This document shows, piece after piece, positions 15,145 to 23,865 of a DNA stretch of 34,628 nt; position 1 is the stretch's first letter; every line of letters starts with the position of its first letter. Under the pieces are notes generated by a model. It saw only the letters and a list, made by a program, of their open reading frames with translations, was not told the origin of the DNA and did not search any database. The translations under genes and the position numbers were made by a program. The stretch is from an uncultured Bacilli bacterium. Lineage in GTDB: Bacteria; Bacillota_I; Bacilli_A; RF39; UBA660. Where the stretch lies: NCBI GenBank assembly GCA_944363735.1, contig CALVVB010000008.1:1-34628 (forward strand), written 5' to 3'.

Positions 15145-15883
15145 AATTTCGATTCATCCAAGTTGTTATTTTCTAATAGTTCTATCTTTTTTATCAGGAT
15201 ATTTTAATTTAATATTTATAACTTCTATTCTTCTTTTAATTCATGAATGTGGGCACTTCTTTACCGCTTATTTCTTTAACTGGGAAGTAGATAAAATAGT
15301 TTTCTACCCTTATGGCGGAGTATCTAAGTTTAATCATGAAGTGAATTGTCCTTTAAAAGAAGAATTAATAGTTCTTTTAATGGGACCAGTTATGCAATTA
15401 GTATGTTATGTTTTTTTTATGAATATACCGTATTTTTATAATTATCAGGAGATAATTGCAAATATTAATTACAGTATTTTATTATTTAATCTTTTACCAA
15501 TCTATCCTTTAGATGGAGGTAGAATAATGCAACTACTTATCTGTTATTTAACATCATACCAGTTAAGCTTTAAAATAATCTATTTTATATCATTCATCTT
15601 TCTTAGTCTTATTACCCTTATCTTTTTCTATCATCCTACCATAAATATCTTACTAATAATAATTCTCTTAGTAATAAAACTAATAAGTGAAAAAAGAAAT
15701 ACAAATTATTACTTAGAAAAGTTTATCTTAGAAAGATATTTACATAAATATAAATTTAAAAAGAGTAAGATAGTAAAGAGAACTAAAGACTTTAAAAGAG
15801 ACTATCATCACTTGATTAAAATCAATGATAAATACTTTTTAGAAGAAGAGTACTTATTAAGAAAATATAAAGATAAATTATAG
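15116..15883 (+). CDS. spoIVFB: SpoIVFB site-2-type intramembrane metalloprotease (M50)
   Basis: Polytopic M50 protease that processes pro-sigma-K in the mother cell. HECGH (His43-His47) is the zinc-binding HExxH on a membrane helix; NLLPIYPLDGGR gives the third ligand Asp. About five or six membrane helices are followed by a basic C-terminal cytosolic tail of ~60 residues. The start is a TTG at 15116 with AGAGGG 5 nt upstream, so it overlaps spoIVFA by 29 nt. The N-terminal ISIHPSCYFLIVL resembles the Bacillus protein (KIHVHP). The tail is shorter than a canonical CBS domain. Confidence 0.9.
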   Translation: MSTIKNILSRISIHPSCYFLIVLSFLSGYFNLIFITSILLLIHECGHFFTAYFFNWEVDKIVFYPYGGVSKFNHEVNCPLKEELIVLLMGPVMQLVCYVFFMNIPYFYNYQEIIANINYSILLFNLLPIYPLDGGRIMQLLICYLTSYQLSFKIIYFISFIFLSLITLIFFYHPTINILLIIILLVIKLISEKRNTNYYLEKFILERYLHKYKFKKSKIVKRTKDFKRDYHHLIKINDKYFLEEEYLLRKYKDKL

Positions 15884-15912
15884 TGACATATTACTACTAT
15901 AGATGTTATAAT
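15883..15912 (+). promoter_or_regulatory. Sigma-A type promoter of the DedA gene
   Basis: GTGACA (15883-15888), 18-nt spacer, TATAAT (15907-15912). It ends 31 nt before the ATG and starts at the last base of spoIVFB. Confidence 0.6.
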
Positions 15913-15943
15913 TAAAAAGACAAAACTAGTAAAGGAGAAACAT

Positions 15944-16570
15944 ATGGAACAAATAATAATTAATATAATGGAACAAGTTGGGTACTTAGGAGTATTCCTT
16001 CTAATTGCAATAGAAAATATTTTCCCACCAATACCATCAGAAGTAATATTAGTATTTGGTGGTTTTATGACTACTTATACATCACTTAATATACCTATAA
16101 TGATACTAGCAGCGACATTAGGTTCCCTACTTGGAGCGATAGTACTTTATTATATTGGTAAAATCTTTAATAAAGAAAGATTAAAAAGAATAGTAAATGG
16201 TAAAATAGGTAAAGTATTAAGACTTAAAGCAAGTGATATAGAAAAAGCCGATAAATGGTTTGATACTAAAGGAAATAAAACAGTTTTCTTCTGTAGATTT
16301 ATACCAATTGTAAGAAGTTTAATATCTATTCCTGCAGGTATGAGTGAGATGCCTATGCAAAAGTTTTTACTTTATACTATATCAGGTTCTCTAATCTGGA
16401 ATACAGTTTTAATAATAGTAGGTAGTATAGTAGGGGATAAATGGGAAACAATAGTAGGTTACTTAGATAACTTCTCTAATATAATCTTAATAATATTAGT
16501 AATAATATTTGTAGTAGCACTTTACTACTGGTTTGTAATAAGAAAAAAGAAACAAAGTAAAAAGGCCTAG
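15944..16570 (+). CDS. DedA-family membrane protein (VTT domain)
   Basis: A 208-aa polytopic membrane protein of the DedA/VTT family, linked to lipid carrier or phospholipid translocation and membrane homeostasis. Conserved features are ENIFPPIPSEVILVFGGFM near the N terminus, the GSLLGAIVLYYIGK helix, and FCRFIPIVRSLISIPAGMSEM with its key Arg residues. The end is a basic cytosolic KKKQSKKA. AAAGGAG precedes the ATG. It is a single-gene unit with its own promoter and a bidirectional terminator. Confidence 0.92.
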   Translation: MEQIIINIMEQVGYLGVFLLIAIENIFPPIPSEVILVFGGFMTTYTSLNIPIMILAATLGSLLGAIVLYYIGKIFNKERLKRIVNGKIGKVLRLKASDIEKADKWFDTKGNKTVFFCRFIPIVRSLISIPAGMSEMPMQKFLLYTISGSLIWNTVLIIVGSIVGDKWETIVGYLDNFSNIILIILVIIFVVALYYWFVIRKKKQSKKA

Positions 16571-16592
16571 AAATCAAGTTCTAGGTCTTTTT
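16561..16592. terminator. Bidirectional terminator after dedA
   Basis: GGCCTAGAA (16564-16572) pairs with TTCTAGGTC (16579-16587) with one G-T. T runs follow on the plus strand, and on the minus strand for the convergent gene. Confidence 0.85.
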
Positions 16593-16599
16593 GCATAAA

Positions 16600-17193
16600 T
16601 TATAATTTTAAAGATAAAACCTTTCCAGTATTAACTTTAGTAGAAGTAGAAGCATCTATGATAGGCAAATAAACTTTTTGCGATTCTAAATCTTCTATCA
16701 TTTGTTTTAAAGTTAATAACTGGCATCTTATATAAAGATTATTTTTATCATTATATTTCTGAAAATTACTAAATATATTATATTGTATTGCTAAAATGTC
16801 TTTTGAGGAAACTTTTAAAAATTTTTGATATTCATCATCATATTCACAATCTCTAAAAGGAAGTGGAGATTGCATAAGAAACATAGGATACATACCATAT
16901 ATCTTAGAATTTCTTGCTTTTACTGTTAATAATTTATTATTTATCATAAACATGGGCTTACTACTTAATTTATTATATATAGAGTTTGAGCAATTTACAT
17001 TTCTTGATAAAGAAACATAAAACTTTCCATTATTACCATCGCCTGGTTTTCCTAATAATATAGGAGCTTTTATTCCTTCTTTTATCATACTAATAAATTC
17101 ATCTTGATTATAATCAAAGGCATGATAATAAAAATCACTATCAAGTTTAATAGATTCATCCTCGATATAATGTATTATCTTTAAATAATCCAT
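16600..17193 (-). CDS. Hypothetical protein, possibly ADP-ribosyltransferase-like
   Basis: A 197-aa soluble protein, not recognised. YYHAFDYNQDEFISMIKEGIKAP, then GNNGKFYVSLSR, a TVKARN segment and RDCEYDDEYQKFLKVSSKDI are arranged like some ADP-ribosyltransferase-fold proteins (an H-[GA]-[FT] start, a YVSLS/T strand and a late Glu-rich motif before a 'dILAIqy' strand). This is a pattern-based guess only. A GGGGGG site lies before the ATG. The gene is 40 nt downstream of tatD and probably co-transcribed with it. Confidence 0.7.
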   Translation of the reverse strand: MDYLKIIHYIEDESIKLDSDFYYHAFDYNQDEFISMIKEGIKAPILLGKPGDGNNGKFYVSLSRNVNCSNSIYNKLSSKPMFMINNKLLTVKARNSKIYGMYPMFLMQSPLPFRDCEYDDEYQKFLKVSSKDILAIQYNIFSNFQKYNDKNNLYIRCQLLTLKQMIEDLESQKVYLPIIDASTSTKVNTGKVLSLKL

Positions 17194-17233
17194 ATTCTTT
17201 ACCCCCCTAACATTTCATATTTCCACTAAGATA

Positions 17234-17989
17234 CTAATTAATTTTTTTAAATAATCTTTTCGTATTTTCTGTAGTAATTTCTTCTATCTCTAAGTAACTA
17301 ATATCTTTTATTAACGCCAACTTTTCTATAATATATTTAATATTGCTAGATTGATTAACTAAATTTCTAACAGGTTCTGGACTAATATAAGGACTATCAG
17401 TTTCTACCAAAAATAAATCATTAGGAACACTATTCGCTACTTCAATAGATTTTTTAGCATTCTTATAAGTAATCCTTCCTGCAAAAGAGATATAGTAATT
17501 GTTTCTAATCAAATAATTTAAATCATCCATATCAGGTTGAAAACAGTGAAAAACACATCCTTCTTTAGGCTTAATATATCTTTCAAATATTTCTATTACT
17601 AATTTATTACTATTATTAGCATGAATTATAACTGGAAGATTAAGAGAGTTAGCAATAGATATTTGTTCTATTAAATATTTTTTCTGTAACTCTATATTAT
17701 CTTTAGTAGTATCTAAACCAATCTCTCCAATCGCTACAACTTTCTCATTAAGAGCAATGTCATATAAATCGTCAATACTTTGATTTTCTACATATAAAGG
17801 ATGAATACCAATAGCAGAGTAGAATTTTGCATTAGAGTTAGAAATAATTATGGATTCTTTTGCAGTTTCACTATTTAGAGAAACATTAATAACACTTTCT
17901 AGATTATGGTTATTATTTATATCAAGTATTTCTTTTTCTATATCTTTAGAAACTATACTATTAATATGCATATGAGAATCTATTGCCAT
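17234..17989 (-). CDS. TatD-family metal-dependent hydrolase/DNase
   Basis: A 251-aa TIM-barrel amidohydrolase-superfamily enzyme. Metal and catalytic motifs are in order: DSHMHIN (residues 4-10), GEIGLD (~93), VIIHANN (~124), VFHCF (~148) and VETDSPYISP (~202). TatD proteins are 3'-5' exonucleases or D-aminoacyl-tRNA deacylase-like enzymes. An AGAAAGAAGGAA site precedes the ATG. It is the first gene of a two-gene unit. Confidence 0.92.
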   Translation of the reverse strand: MAIDSHMHINSIVSKDIEKEILDINNNHNLESVINVSLNSETAKESIIISNSNAKFYSAIGIHPLYVENQSIDDLYDIALNEKVVAIGEIGLDTTKDNIELQKKYLIEQISIANSLNLPVIIHANNSNKLVIEIFERYIKPKEGCVFHCFQPDMDDLNYLIRNNYYISFAGRITYKNAKKSIEVANSVPNDLFLVETDSPYISPEPVRNLVNQSSNIKYIIEKLALIKDISYLEIEEITTENTKRLFKKIN

Positions 17990-18070
17990 AGTATTTCCTT
18001 CTTTCTAAAATTATTTAAACATAAACTAATTATAAAAACAAGAATTACTATGTAATAATAAGTATATATT

Positions 18071-18724
<654 letters not shown>

Positions 18725-18770
18725 TATCTCACCACCTAATATAAAATATGAAATAACTTCCATTTATGAC

Positions 18771-18794
18771 AAAAAAAGCTAGGACAGCCTAACT
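18771..18794 (-). terminator. Second terminator between tRNA-Ala and the collagen gene
   Basis: On the minus strand AGTTAGG and CCTAGCT pair (one T-G wobble) around a 4-nt loop and run into seven T. It lies 47 nt upstream of the collagen gene. Confidence 0.75.
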
Positions 18795-18810
18795 TAATTT
18801 TTATGTATAA

Positions 18811-18832
18811 TAAAACCTCTGATAAACAGAGG
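18811..18832 (-). terminator. Terminator of tRNA-Ala
   Basis: CCTCTG and CAGAGG pair around a 5-nt loop, followed on the minus strand by TTTTATTAT. Confidence 0.8.
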
Positions 18833-18844
18833 ATAAATTCTAAA

Positions 18845-18920
18845 TGGTGGAGAATAGGGGGATCGAACCCCTGACCTTCACGGTGCAAACGTGACGCTCT
18901 CCCAGCTGAGCTAATTCCCC
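18845..18920 (-). tRNA. tRNA-Ala (anticodon TGC)
   Basis: On the minus strand the acceptor GGGGAAT pairs with ATTCTCC, including the G3-U70 pair that identifies tRNA-Ala. The anticodon loop between TCACG and CGTGA carries TGC. CCA is encoded. It stands alone with its own promoter and terminator. Confidence 0.97.
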
Positions 18921-18939
18921 GTTCTTTAAGAACAAATCG

Positions 18940-18969
18940 ATTATATCACAGTAAAAAAACGCTTGTCAA
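18940..18969 (-). promoter_or_regulatory. Promoter of tRNA-Ala
   Basis: On the minus strand TTGACA (18964-18969), 18-nt spacer, TATAAT (18940-18945), 19 nt before the tRNA. Confidence 0.8.
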
Positions 18970-19024
18970 TATTTATTTGTAAAAAAATGCTATTATTAAG
19001 CGTGAAAATATAGATTTGTACTCT

Positions 19025-19053
19025 TTGACATAATAATAAGACAATGATAAAAT
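19025..19053 (+). promoter_or_regulatory. Promoter of the CheD-fold gene
   Basis: TTGACA (19025-19030), 17-nt spacer, TAAAAT (19048-19053). The leader before the ATG is about 57 nt. Confidence 0.75.
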
Positions 19054-19116
19054 TTAGTTACTATGTATAAGTACTAGAATTATTGGAAAATAGTGTAGAG
19101 AGGATGTGTAATATTA

Positions 19117-19686
19117 ATGGAGACATTTAAATTGTTTGAATATAATGATGAATTAATTAAGAAAAGTTTAGAGTTATGGGAATTTGATATTCAAAATATA
19201 CCATTAGAATTAATTCAACATGTACCAATGCACGGTTTTAAAGTTGCTACTTCATCTAAACCATTACTATATGTAGATAATTTACAATGTTGCGTATCTG
19301 TTTGGGCTTTAGCACCTAACTTTGCCTTCGCTTCCCATATTAATCCATCAGTAATTAGAAATGATGATTTCTATGTTGATAGTGAAGATAATCCAATAAA
19401 ATTAAAAAGAACAGATGATTTATACAATACTATTATGAATAGTGACTTAAATAAAGATGATTCTATTAAAATTGGTTTAACATTTGGAGTTACTCCTTTA
19501 CCTAAAGACAATCCAAATATTCGTCTTATTTATGAAGCTATAGAAGAATTGATTATAAAGTTAAAAGAACAAGGCTTAACAGCACATTTTGTTGAAAGAA
19601 ATTATGAAATGAATTTTATTTTAGATTCTAGAAATGGTAAAGTGATAGTACCAGAAGAAGAACTAGAGACAAAAAAAGTTCTGTAG
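19117..19686 (+). CDS. CheD-like (glutamine deamidase-fold) protein of unknown role
   Basis: A 189-aa soluble protein. LQCCVSVWALAPNFAFASHINP (Cys58/59, His74) parallels the CheD catalytic region, where a Cys and a His are about 15-17 residues apart. IGLTFGV and, after a helix, RNYEMNFILDSRNGKVIVP parallel CheD's FGG and GNYGRxVxFxxxTGRVLV blocks. CheD deamidates chemoreceptor glutamines, but no chemotaxis gene is nearby, so the substrate is unknown. GAGAGGATGTGT precedes the ATG. It is a single-gene unit. The fold call is by eye. Confidence 0.6.
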   Translation: METFKLFEYNDELIKKSLELWEFDIQNIPLELIQHVPMHGFKVATSSKPLLYVDNLQCCVSVWALAPNFAFASHINPSVIRNDDFYVDSEDNPIKLKRTDDLYNTIMNSDLNKDDSIKIGLTFGVTPLPKDNPNIRLIYEAIEELIIKLKEQGLTAHFVERNYEMNFILDSRNGKVIVPEEELETKKVL

Positions 19687-19703
19687 TTTATTTAGTTACA
19701 AAT

Positions 19704-19732
19704 TTGACAAAATAAGAAAATTATAGTATAAT
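19704..19732 (+). promoter_or_regulatory. Consensus promoter of the lipoprotein gene
   Basis: TTGACA (19704-19709), 17-nt spacer, TATAAT (19727-19732): a perfect sigma-A consensus, suggesting high expression. Confidence 0.88.
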
Positions 19733-19761
19733 ATAGGCACTTTTAAAGAGTGGGGGTAAAT

Positions 19762-20331
19762 ATGAAAAATTTAAAAGTAAAAAAGAATATTAAAGCTTTA
19801 GCAGTATCAAGTTCATTAGCTTTATTATCGCTAGTAGGGTGTAGTAAATATGGTAATGCTTGTACAGTTAGAGAGTATATGCAATCTGTTGATGAGTTCA
19901 ATTTAATTAATTCTGATAATGGGGAGAATTATAAAATAATTGAAACAGAAAATGAACAAGGTGAGACAAATATTAATTTTGTTCAAGTATTAAGTGGAGC
20001 GCAATTAACAGATACTTATATTGATGATTGGGTTTTTGAAGATTCAAAAGAATATACAAAATATGGTAATGCTTCTTCATCGCTTTATTATATCAATGTT
20101 TTTGATGGAGAACTTGTTTCAGTGAAAGATATAGATTATATTGATAAAGATGAATATGTAATTTCATATTTTGTCTCTAATATTAATTATGAAAATAGTG
20201 TTTACAGCTATGCTTCTTCATATCTTGGTTCTAAAGATACATACACACGTGAAGATATGATTAATTTAGTCGAACTTATAAAAGAAGATAAAGCTAAAGA
20301 GAAAACTGATAAAACATTAAGTCTTAAATAA
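19762..20331 (+). CDS. Unrecognised lipoprotein
   Basis: A 189-aa lipoprotein. A Lys-rich start, a hydrophobic stretch and the lipobox LSLVGC (Cys27) direct it to the outer membrane face. The mature part is acidic and Tyr/Ser-rich, with a second cysteine (NACTVREYM) and a highly charged C-terminal tail (KEDKAKEKTDK). No known domain. ATG 19762 is chosen over the GTG at 19750 because GGGGGT (19752-19757) is its ribosome-binding site. It is driven by a perfect-consensus promoter. Confidence 0.8.
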   Translation: MKNLKVKKNIKALAVSSSLALLSLVGCSKYGNACTVREYMQSVDEFNLINSDNGENYKIIETENEQGETNINFVQVLSGAQLTDTYIDDWVFEDSKEYTKYGNASSSLYYINVFDGELVSVKDIDYIDKDEYVISYFVSNINYENSVYSYASSYLGSKDTYTREDMINLVELIKEDKAKEKTDKTLSLK

Positions 20332-20343
20332 TAATAGAATAAA

Positions 20344-20370
20344 CTCGGTGTTAAGTTGCTGAGCTTTTTT
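20344..20370 (+). terminator. Terminator of the lipoprotein gene
   Basis: CTCGG (20344-20348) pairs with CTGAG (20359-20363), one G-T, followed by C and six T. Short stem. Confidence 0.55.
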
Positions 20371-20423
20371 AATCTAGTAAATGAGAAAAATATATGTTAT
20401 TATTGTACCAAGGAGTGAAGTAA

Positions 20424-21446
20424 ATGAAAGTTTTATTATATGCAGAAGGACTAAAAGTAATAGGAGTAAGTGGACTAGGTAAAGCGATACAGCATCAAAT
20501 GAAGGCTTTAGAATTAGAAAATATTACTTATACTAATGATATAAAAGATACTTATGATATCGCTCATATCAATACATATTTTTTTAAATCTTATTTTCTT
20601 GCTAGAAAACTAAAAAAGAAAGGTATAAAAATAGTTTATCATGCTCATTCGACAGAAGAAGATTATCGTGATGGTTTTATCTTCGGACATCTAACAAGTA
20701 AATTATTTAAATGGTGGATTATTAAATGTTATCGCTATGGAGATATTATTGTAACACCTACAGAATATTCTAAAAATATCTTAGAACATTATAAAGGACT
20801 AGAAGATAAGAAAATAGTCGCTATATCTAATGGACTAGAGTTAGATTTCTTTAAGCCCGATAAATCTTATAAAGACTCTTTTCGTAAAAGATATGGTTAT
20901 AAAAAAGATGATAAAGTAATTGTTGGAATTGGAATATATAGTAGAAGAAAAGGAATAGTTGACTTTGTAGAACTTGCTAGACGTTTACCTATGTATCAAT
21001 TTATTTGGTTTGGTTCTAGTCCAATAAGTGCAGCGACTAGTGATGTTAAGAAAGCATTAAAAGATGCAAAAGACTTACCTAATATTAAATTCCCAGGACA
21101 CGTTCCTCAAGAAATGATAAGAGAAGCTTTAGGAGGTTGTGACTTATACTTGTTCCCAACTTTTGAAGAAACAGAAGGTATTCCAATCATAGAAGCATGT
21201 GCCATGGAGACTAATACAATAATAAGAGATATACCAATATTTAATTATCTAACAGATGGAGTTAATGTTTATAAAGCAAAAGATGTTATGGAATTTGAAA
21301 AGAAGATAAAGATGTTTTTTAATGGAGAGTTAAAAAGTGTAAGTAAAGGAGCTAGAAAAATAGCAGAATCTTGTGATATTAAAACAGTAGGAAAACAGTT
21401 AAAAGAAGTATACGAAGAAGTACTTCGTAATGGGAAAAACAAATGA
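20424..21446 (+). CDS. GT4-family glycosyltransferase, probably glycolipid synthesis
   Basis: A 340-aa GT-B fold enzyme. The N-terminal VSGLGKAIQHQMKALE block resembles diacylglycerol glucosyltransferases of Firmicutes and Acholeplasma. A TPTEYSKNIL motif closes the first domain. The C-terminal donor-binding domain has GIGIYSRRKG, FGSS and the E-x7-E motif in FPTFEETEGIPIIEACAME. It probably adds a hexose to a membrane lipid at the cytoplasmic face, but the acceptor is inferred from family resemblance. AAGGAGTGAAGTAA precedes the ATG. Its stop overlaps the next gene by 4 nt (ATGA). Confidence 0.82.
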   Translation: MKVLLYAEGLKVIGVSGLGKAIQHQMKALELENITYTNDIKDTYDIAHINTYFFKSYFLARKLKKKGIKIVYHAHSTEEDYRDGFIFGHLTSKLFKWWIIKCYRYGDIIVTPTEYSKNILEHYKGLEDKKIVAISNGLELDFFKPDKSYKDSFRKRYGYKKDDKVIVGIGIYSRRKGIVDFVELARRLPMYQFIWFGSSPISAATSDVKKALKDAKDLPNIKFPGHVPQEMIREALGGCDLYLFPTFEETEGIPIIEACAMETNTIIRDIPIFNYLTDGVNVYKAKDVMEFEKKIKMFFNGELKSVSKGARKIAESCDIKTVGKQLKEVYEEVLRNGKNK

Positions 21447-21844
21447 AAAAAGTAGTTATTTCTGGAAGTGCTAAACTTCAAGATAGTATAAACTATTGGA
21501 TAAAATATTTTGAAAATAAAAACTATAATATATTAGACTATCCTAGACCAATAGAAAAAGAAAAATTTATGGAACTATATCCTAAAATACATAAAGATTT
21601 TTTTGAAAATATAACAGAGACAGATATATTATTTGTTATGAATGAAACTAAAGATGAAATAGAAGGTTATATAGGGGCAGAAACTTTTGCTGAATTAACT
21701 TTCGCTTTAATGCAAAATTTAGTTTATAATAAAAATATTCAAATAGTAATATTAAGAATGCCAAGTGTTAACGTACAAAGTTATGAAGAAATTAATTTAT
21801 GGTTAAAACTTGGCTGGATAAAGTTATATGATAAAAATATATAA
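21443..21844 (+). CDS. Nucleoside 2-deoxyribosyltransferase-like protein
   Basis: A 133-aa Rossmann-like protein. MKKVVISGSAKLQDSINYWI, ETDILFVMNETKDEIEGYIGAETFAELTFAL and a late QIVILRMPSV strand match small proteins of the N-deoxyribosyltransferase/TIR-like fold: a first-strand SGS, a DxxxVMN strand, then the GAETxAE Glu motif. Whether it cleaves nucleosides or nucleotides is unknown. The start overlaps the glycosyltransferase stop (ATGA), so translation is coupled. Confidence 0.6.
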   Translation: MKKVVISGSAKLQDSINYWIKYFENKNYNILDYPRPIEKEKFMELYPKIHKDFFENITETDILFVMNETKDEIEGYIGAETFAELTFALMQNLVYNKNIQIVILRMPSVNVQSYEEINLWLKLGWIKLYDKNI

Positions 21845-21854
21845 TAAGATAATA

Positions 21855-21887
21855 AAAAAGTCAGGTTTATAATCACCTGATTTTTTT
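21855..21887. terminator. Bidirectional terminator between convergent genes
   Basis: TCAGGT (21861-21866) and ACCTGA (21875-21880) pair, with seven T on the plus strand and an A run on the other side that reads as T on the minus strand. The rodA-type stop lies in the T run. Confidence 0.85.
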
Positions 21888-23031
21888 AAACATTATATTC
21901 TCTTTCTTTTTCATTACTTATATTTAAAACAATACCAACTAAAATTAAATATGATAATAAACTACTACCACCATAACTAATAAATGGTAAAGTAATTCCT
22001 GTAATAGGTAAGAGTCCTAAAGTCATACCAATATTTTGTACTTGTTGAAATACAAGCATACCAATAATACCTGCTAAAACAAATTTATCACGTGATGCTA
22101 TTTTCTTAGTAGCCATATTAATTAATCTTGTATCAAAGAAAATAATTATTGCAATTAAAACTATCGCTCCAAGTAATCCAAAGTTAGAAGCATAAACAGC
22201 AAAGATAAAGTCAGTTCCAGACTCTGGGAAATATATTGGAGTCTGATTAAATCCATGTCCAAATACTCCTGCAGAACCAATCGCTGCTAAAGCATTTTCT
22301 AACTGTAATCCACTACCATTTTGCCAATCTAAAATCCTATCAAATCTATAATACAAATCAGTACCAAAGATATTTACAAATAAGTCTTCATTTAAGAAAT
22401 AACATCCTAATACTAAACTAAGCATTACAGCAATTATAATTCCTAAAATAACAAACCATCTAAGTCTAATTCCTGATGTAAACATCATACATAAATAAAT
22501 TATAAAATAAATCATAACAGAACCAGTATCAGGCTCTAAAAAGGTTAAAACACTAGGAATTAATACGACTATTAAAGTCTTTAAAATAAATATAAACTCT
22601 TCTTTAATACTAGGATGATCGGTCGTCTCTCTAAAATTAGATATCATAACAGCAAGTACTAACATAATAAAAATCTTCATAAACTCACTAGGTTGAAAAC
22701 TACCTATATAAGGAATAACAAACCAACACTTACTATTATTAATCTCTGGAGCAAAGAGTAGTAGTGATAGTAATAAGATATTTCCTATAATATAGAAAAG
22801 CCAAGCATTCCTATACAAATAATCATTTTTAAGCTTAAAAAGAATTACAATTATAATAACTCCTACTAAATACCATATCGCTTGTTTTAAAGCTAAATTC
22901 CCATTATCAGGAGAAAGATAAGTCATCGCACTATATATAGTAGTAATACTTATAACAAAAAACAAAACAATAGGTATAACAATAGTTAAATCAATTTTTT
23001 GTCTTCTCTTCAAAACACCACGTCCTTTCAT
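21886..23031 (-). CDS. RodA/FtsW/SpoVE-family SEDS peptidoglycan glycosyltransferase
   Basis: A 381-aa polytopic protein with about ten membrane helices that polymerises lipid II with a partner class B PBP. Conserved SEDS features are QPSEFMKIFIML, FLEPDTGSVMIYF, a long outer loop with LENALAAIGSAGVFGHGF and SGTDFIFAVYASNFG, and the C-terminal GLLPITGITLPFISYGGSS. The closest pattern is RodA. The ATG at 23031 has no good ribosome-binding site; an in-frame TTG at 23013 follows AAAGGACGTGG and is a real alternative that would remove six residues. No partner PBP lies nearby. Confidence 0.88.
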   Translation of the reverse strand: MKGRGVLKRRQKIDLTIVIPIVLFFVISITTIYSAMTYLSPDNGNLALKQAIWYLVGVIIIVILFKLKNDYLYRNAWLFYIIGNILLLSLLLFAPEINNSKCWFVIPYIGSFQPSEFMKIFIMLVLAVMISNFRETTDHPSIKEEFIFILKTLIVVLIPSVLTFLEPDTGSVMIYFIIYLCMMFTSGIRLRWFVILGIIIAVMLSLVLGCYFLNEDLFVNIFGTDLYYRFDRILDWQNGSGLQLENALAAIGSAGVFGHGFNQTPIYFPESGTDFIFAVYASNFGLLGAIVLIAIIIFFDTRLINMATKKIASRDKFVLAGIIGMLVFQQVQNIGMTLGLLPITGITLPFISYGGSSLLSYLILVGIVLNISNEKEREYNV

Positions 23032-23109
23032 ATCAAGTCATTACTATTATATCAAAAAAAAGTACATTTTATTATATAAAATACATAAAATGTAATAGGA
23101 GGGAAAACT

Positions 23110-23436
23110 ATGAAACAATTACCACCCATTTTTAAAGTGAGTAATAATATAAGAGATACTAATCAAAAATATTTCTATGATAAAGGAAATAATAAAATAA
23201 AACCTAACGAAGTTAAAAAAAATATTGATAATAACTTATCAATAGAAGAAAAAATAAATAAAATTTTTAGAACTAAAGGTTATGCTTTTAATATCCCAGT
23301 AGAAATTACTTTCTCTAATAAAACAGTTAATACCTATCTTGCCTTAAAGAAAAACGATTCTATCATAACATTAGATAATGAAGTAATTCCCATATCAACA
23401 ATTACTAGATTAGAAATAAAAAGCCCATCGGATTAA
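23110..23436 (+). CDS. CotO-like spore coat/exosporium protein
   Basis: A 108-aa basic protein. The N-terminal MKQLPPIFKVSNN and C-terminal small barrel-like segment (NIPVEITFSNKTVNTYLAL, then IPISTITRLEIK) resemble the ends of CotO, whose gene lies beside the cotV-Z cluster in Bacillus. Here it converges on two cotZ-like genes. The similarity is weak and the call rests largely on this context. GGAGGG precedes the ATG. Confidence 0.42.
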   Translation: MKQLPPIFKVSNNIRDTNQKYFYDKGNNKIKPNEVKKNIDNNLSIEEKINKIFRTKGYAFNIPVEITFSNKTVNTYLALKKNDSIITLDNEVIPISTITRLEIKSPSD

Positions 23437-23455
23437 AGATGGACTTTATTTTTTA
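23422..23455. terminator. Bidirectional terminator between the CotO-like and cotZ-like genes
   Basis: AGCCCATC (23422-23429) faces GATGGACT (23438-23445). The stem has a mismatch on the plus strand but a T-G wobble on the minus strand, so it should work better for the cotZ pair. T-rich runs lie on both sides. Confidence 0.75.
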
Positions 23456-23851
23456 TACACCACTAACTAAGACATCAGGTAAACATTTAATAGCAGAAAC
23501 ACAATCTAGATTAATAGTAAAGAATGTACTAGTTAAAACATAAGGCTCACTACCACTATCATCTGGATTAGATGCTAAAACTCTACAAGTACAGCAATTG
23601 TCTTCTAAATTTTCTAATCTAAAAACAGAAGATGTTCCACTAACTGTTCCAAGATTGTAAGGAAAACTCCAACGACATCCTGTAGTACAGTTATATAAAT
23701 TTATTGGTCTTGTGTTATAGCATACTAAATTAGGAGTAGGGCCTAAATACGGCTTATCACATCCTAGAGTTTCACAGTCATCATCTTTAGTATTTTGTAA
23801 GCAAAGAATAGTCTCTAAGATAGAAGTTAAGCAACTTTTATCATCACACAT
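23453..23851 (-). CDS. CotY/CotZ-family spore coat protein (copy 2)
   Basis: A 132-aa cysteine-rich protein of the CotY/CotZ family, which self-assembles into disulfide-linked lattices of the outer coat and exosporium. Conserved pieces are CLTSILETILCLQ, ETLGCDKPYLGPTPNLVCYNTRPINLY, the CCTCRVL Cys cluster and INLDCVSAIKCLPDV. About 14 Cys residues. AAAGGAGG precedes the ATG. It follows its paralogue by 14 nt on the minus strand, so the two form one transcript. Confidence 0.85.
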   Translation of the reverse strand: MCDDKSCLTSILETILCLQNTKDDDCETLGCDKPYLGPTPNLVCYNTRPINLYNCTTGCRWSFPYNLGTVSGTSSVFRLENLEDNCCTCRVLASNPDDSGSEPYVLTSTFFTINLDCVSAIKCLPDVLVSGV

Positions 23852-23865
23852 AAATTATCCTCCTT

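Noticed and set aside
20647-20655. Partial 0A box ATTCGACAG in the glycosyltransferase gene
   Set aside because: Inside coding sequence, without a tandem partner.
21269-21481. Minus-strand frame across the glycosyltransferase end
   Set aside because: Shadow of real genes, no ribosome-binding site or family match.
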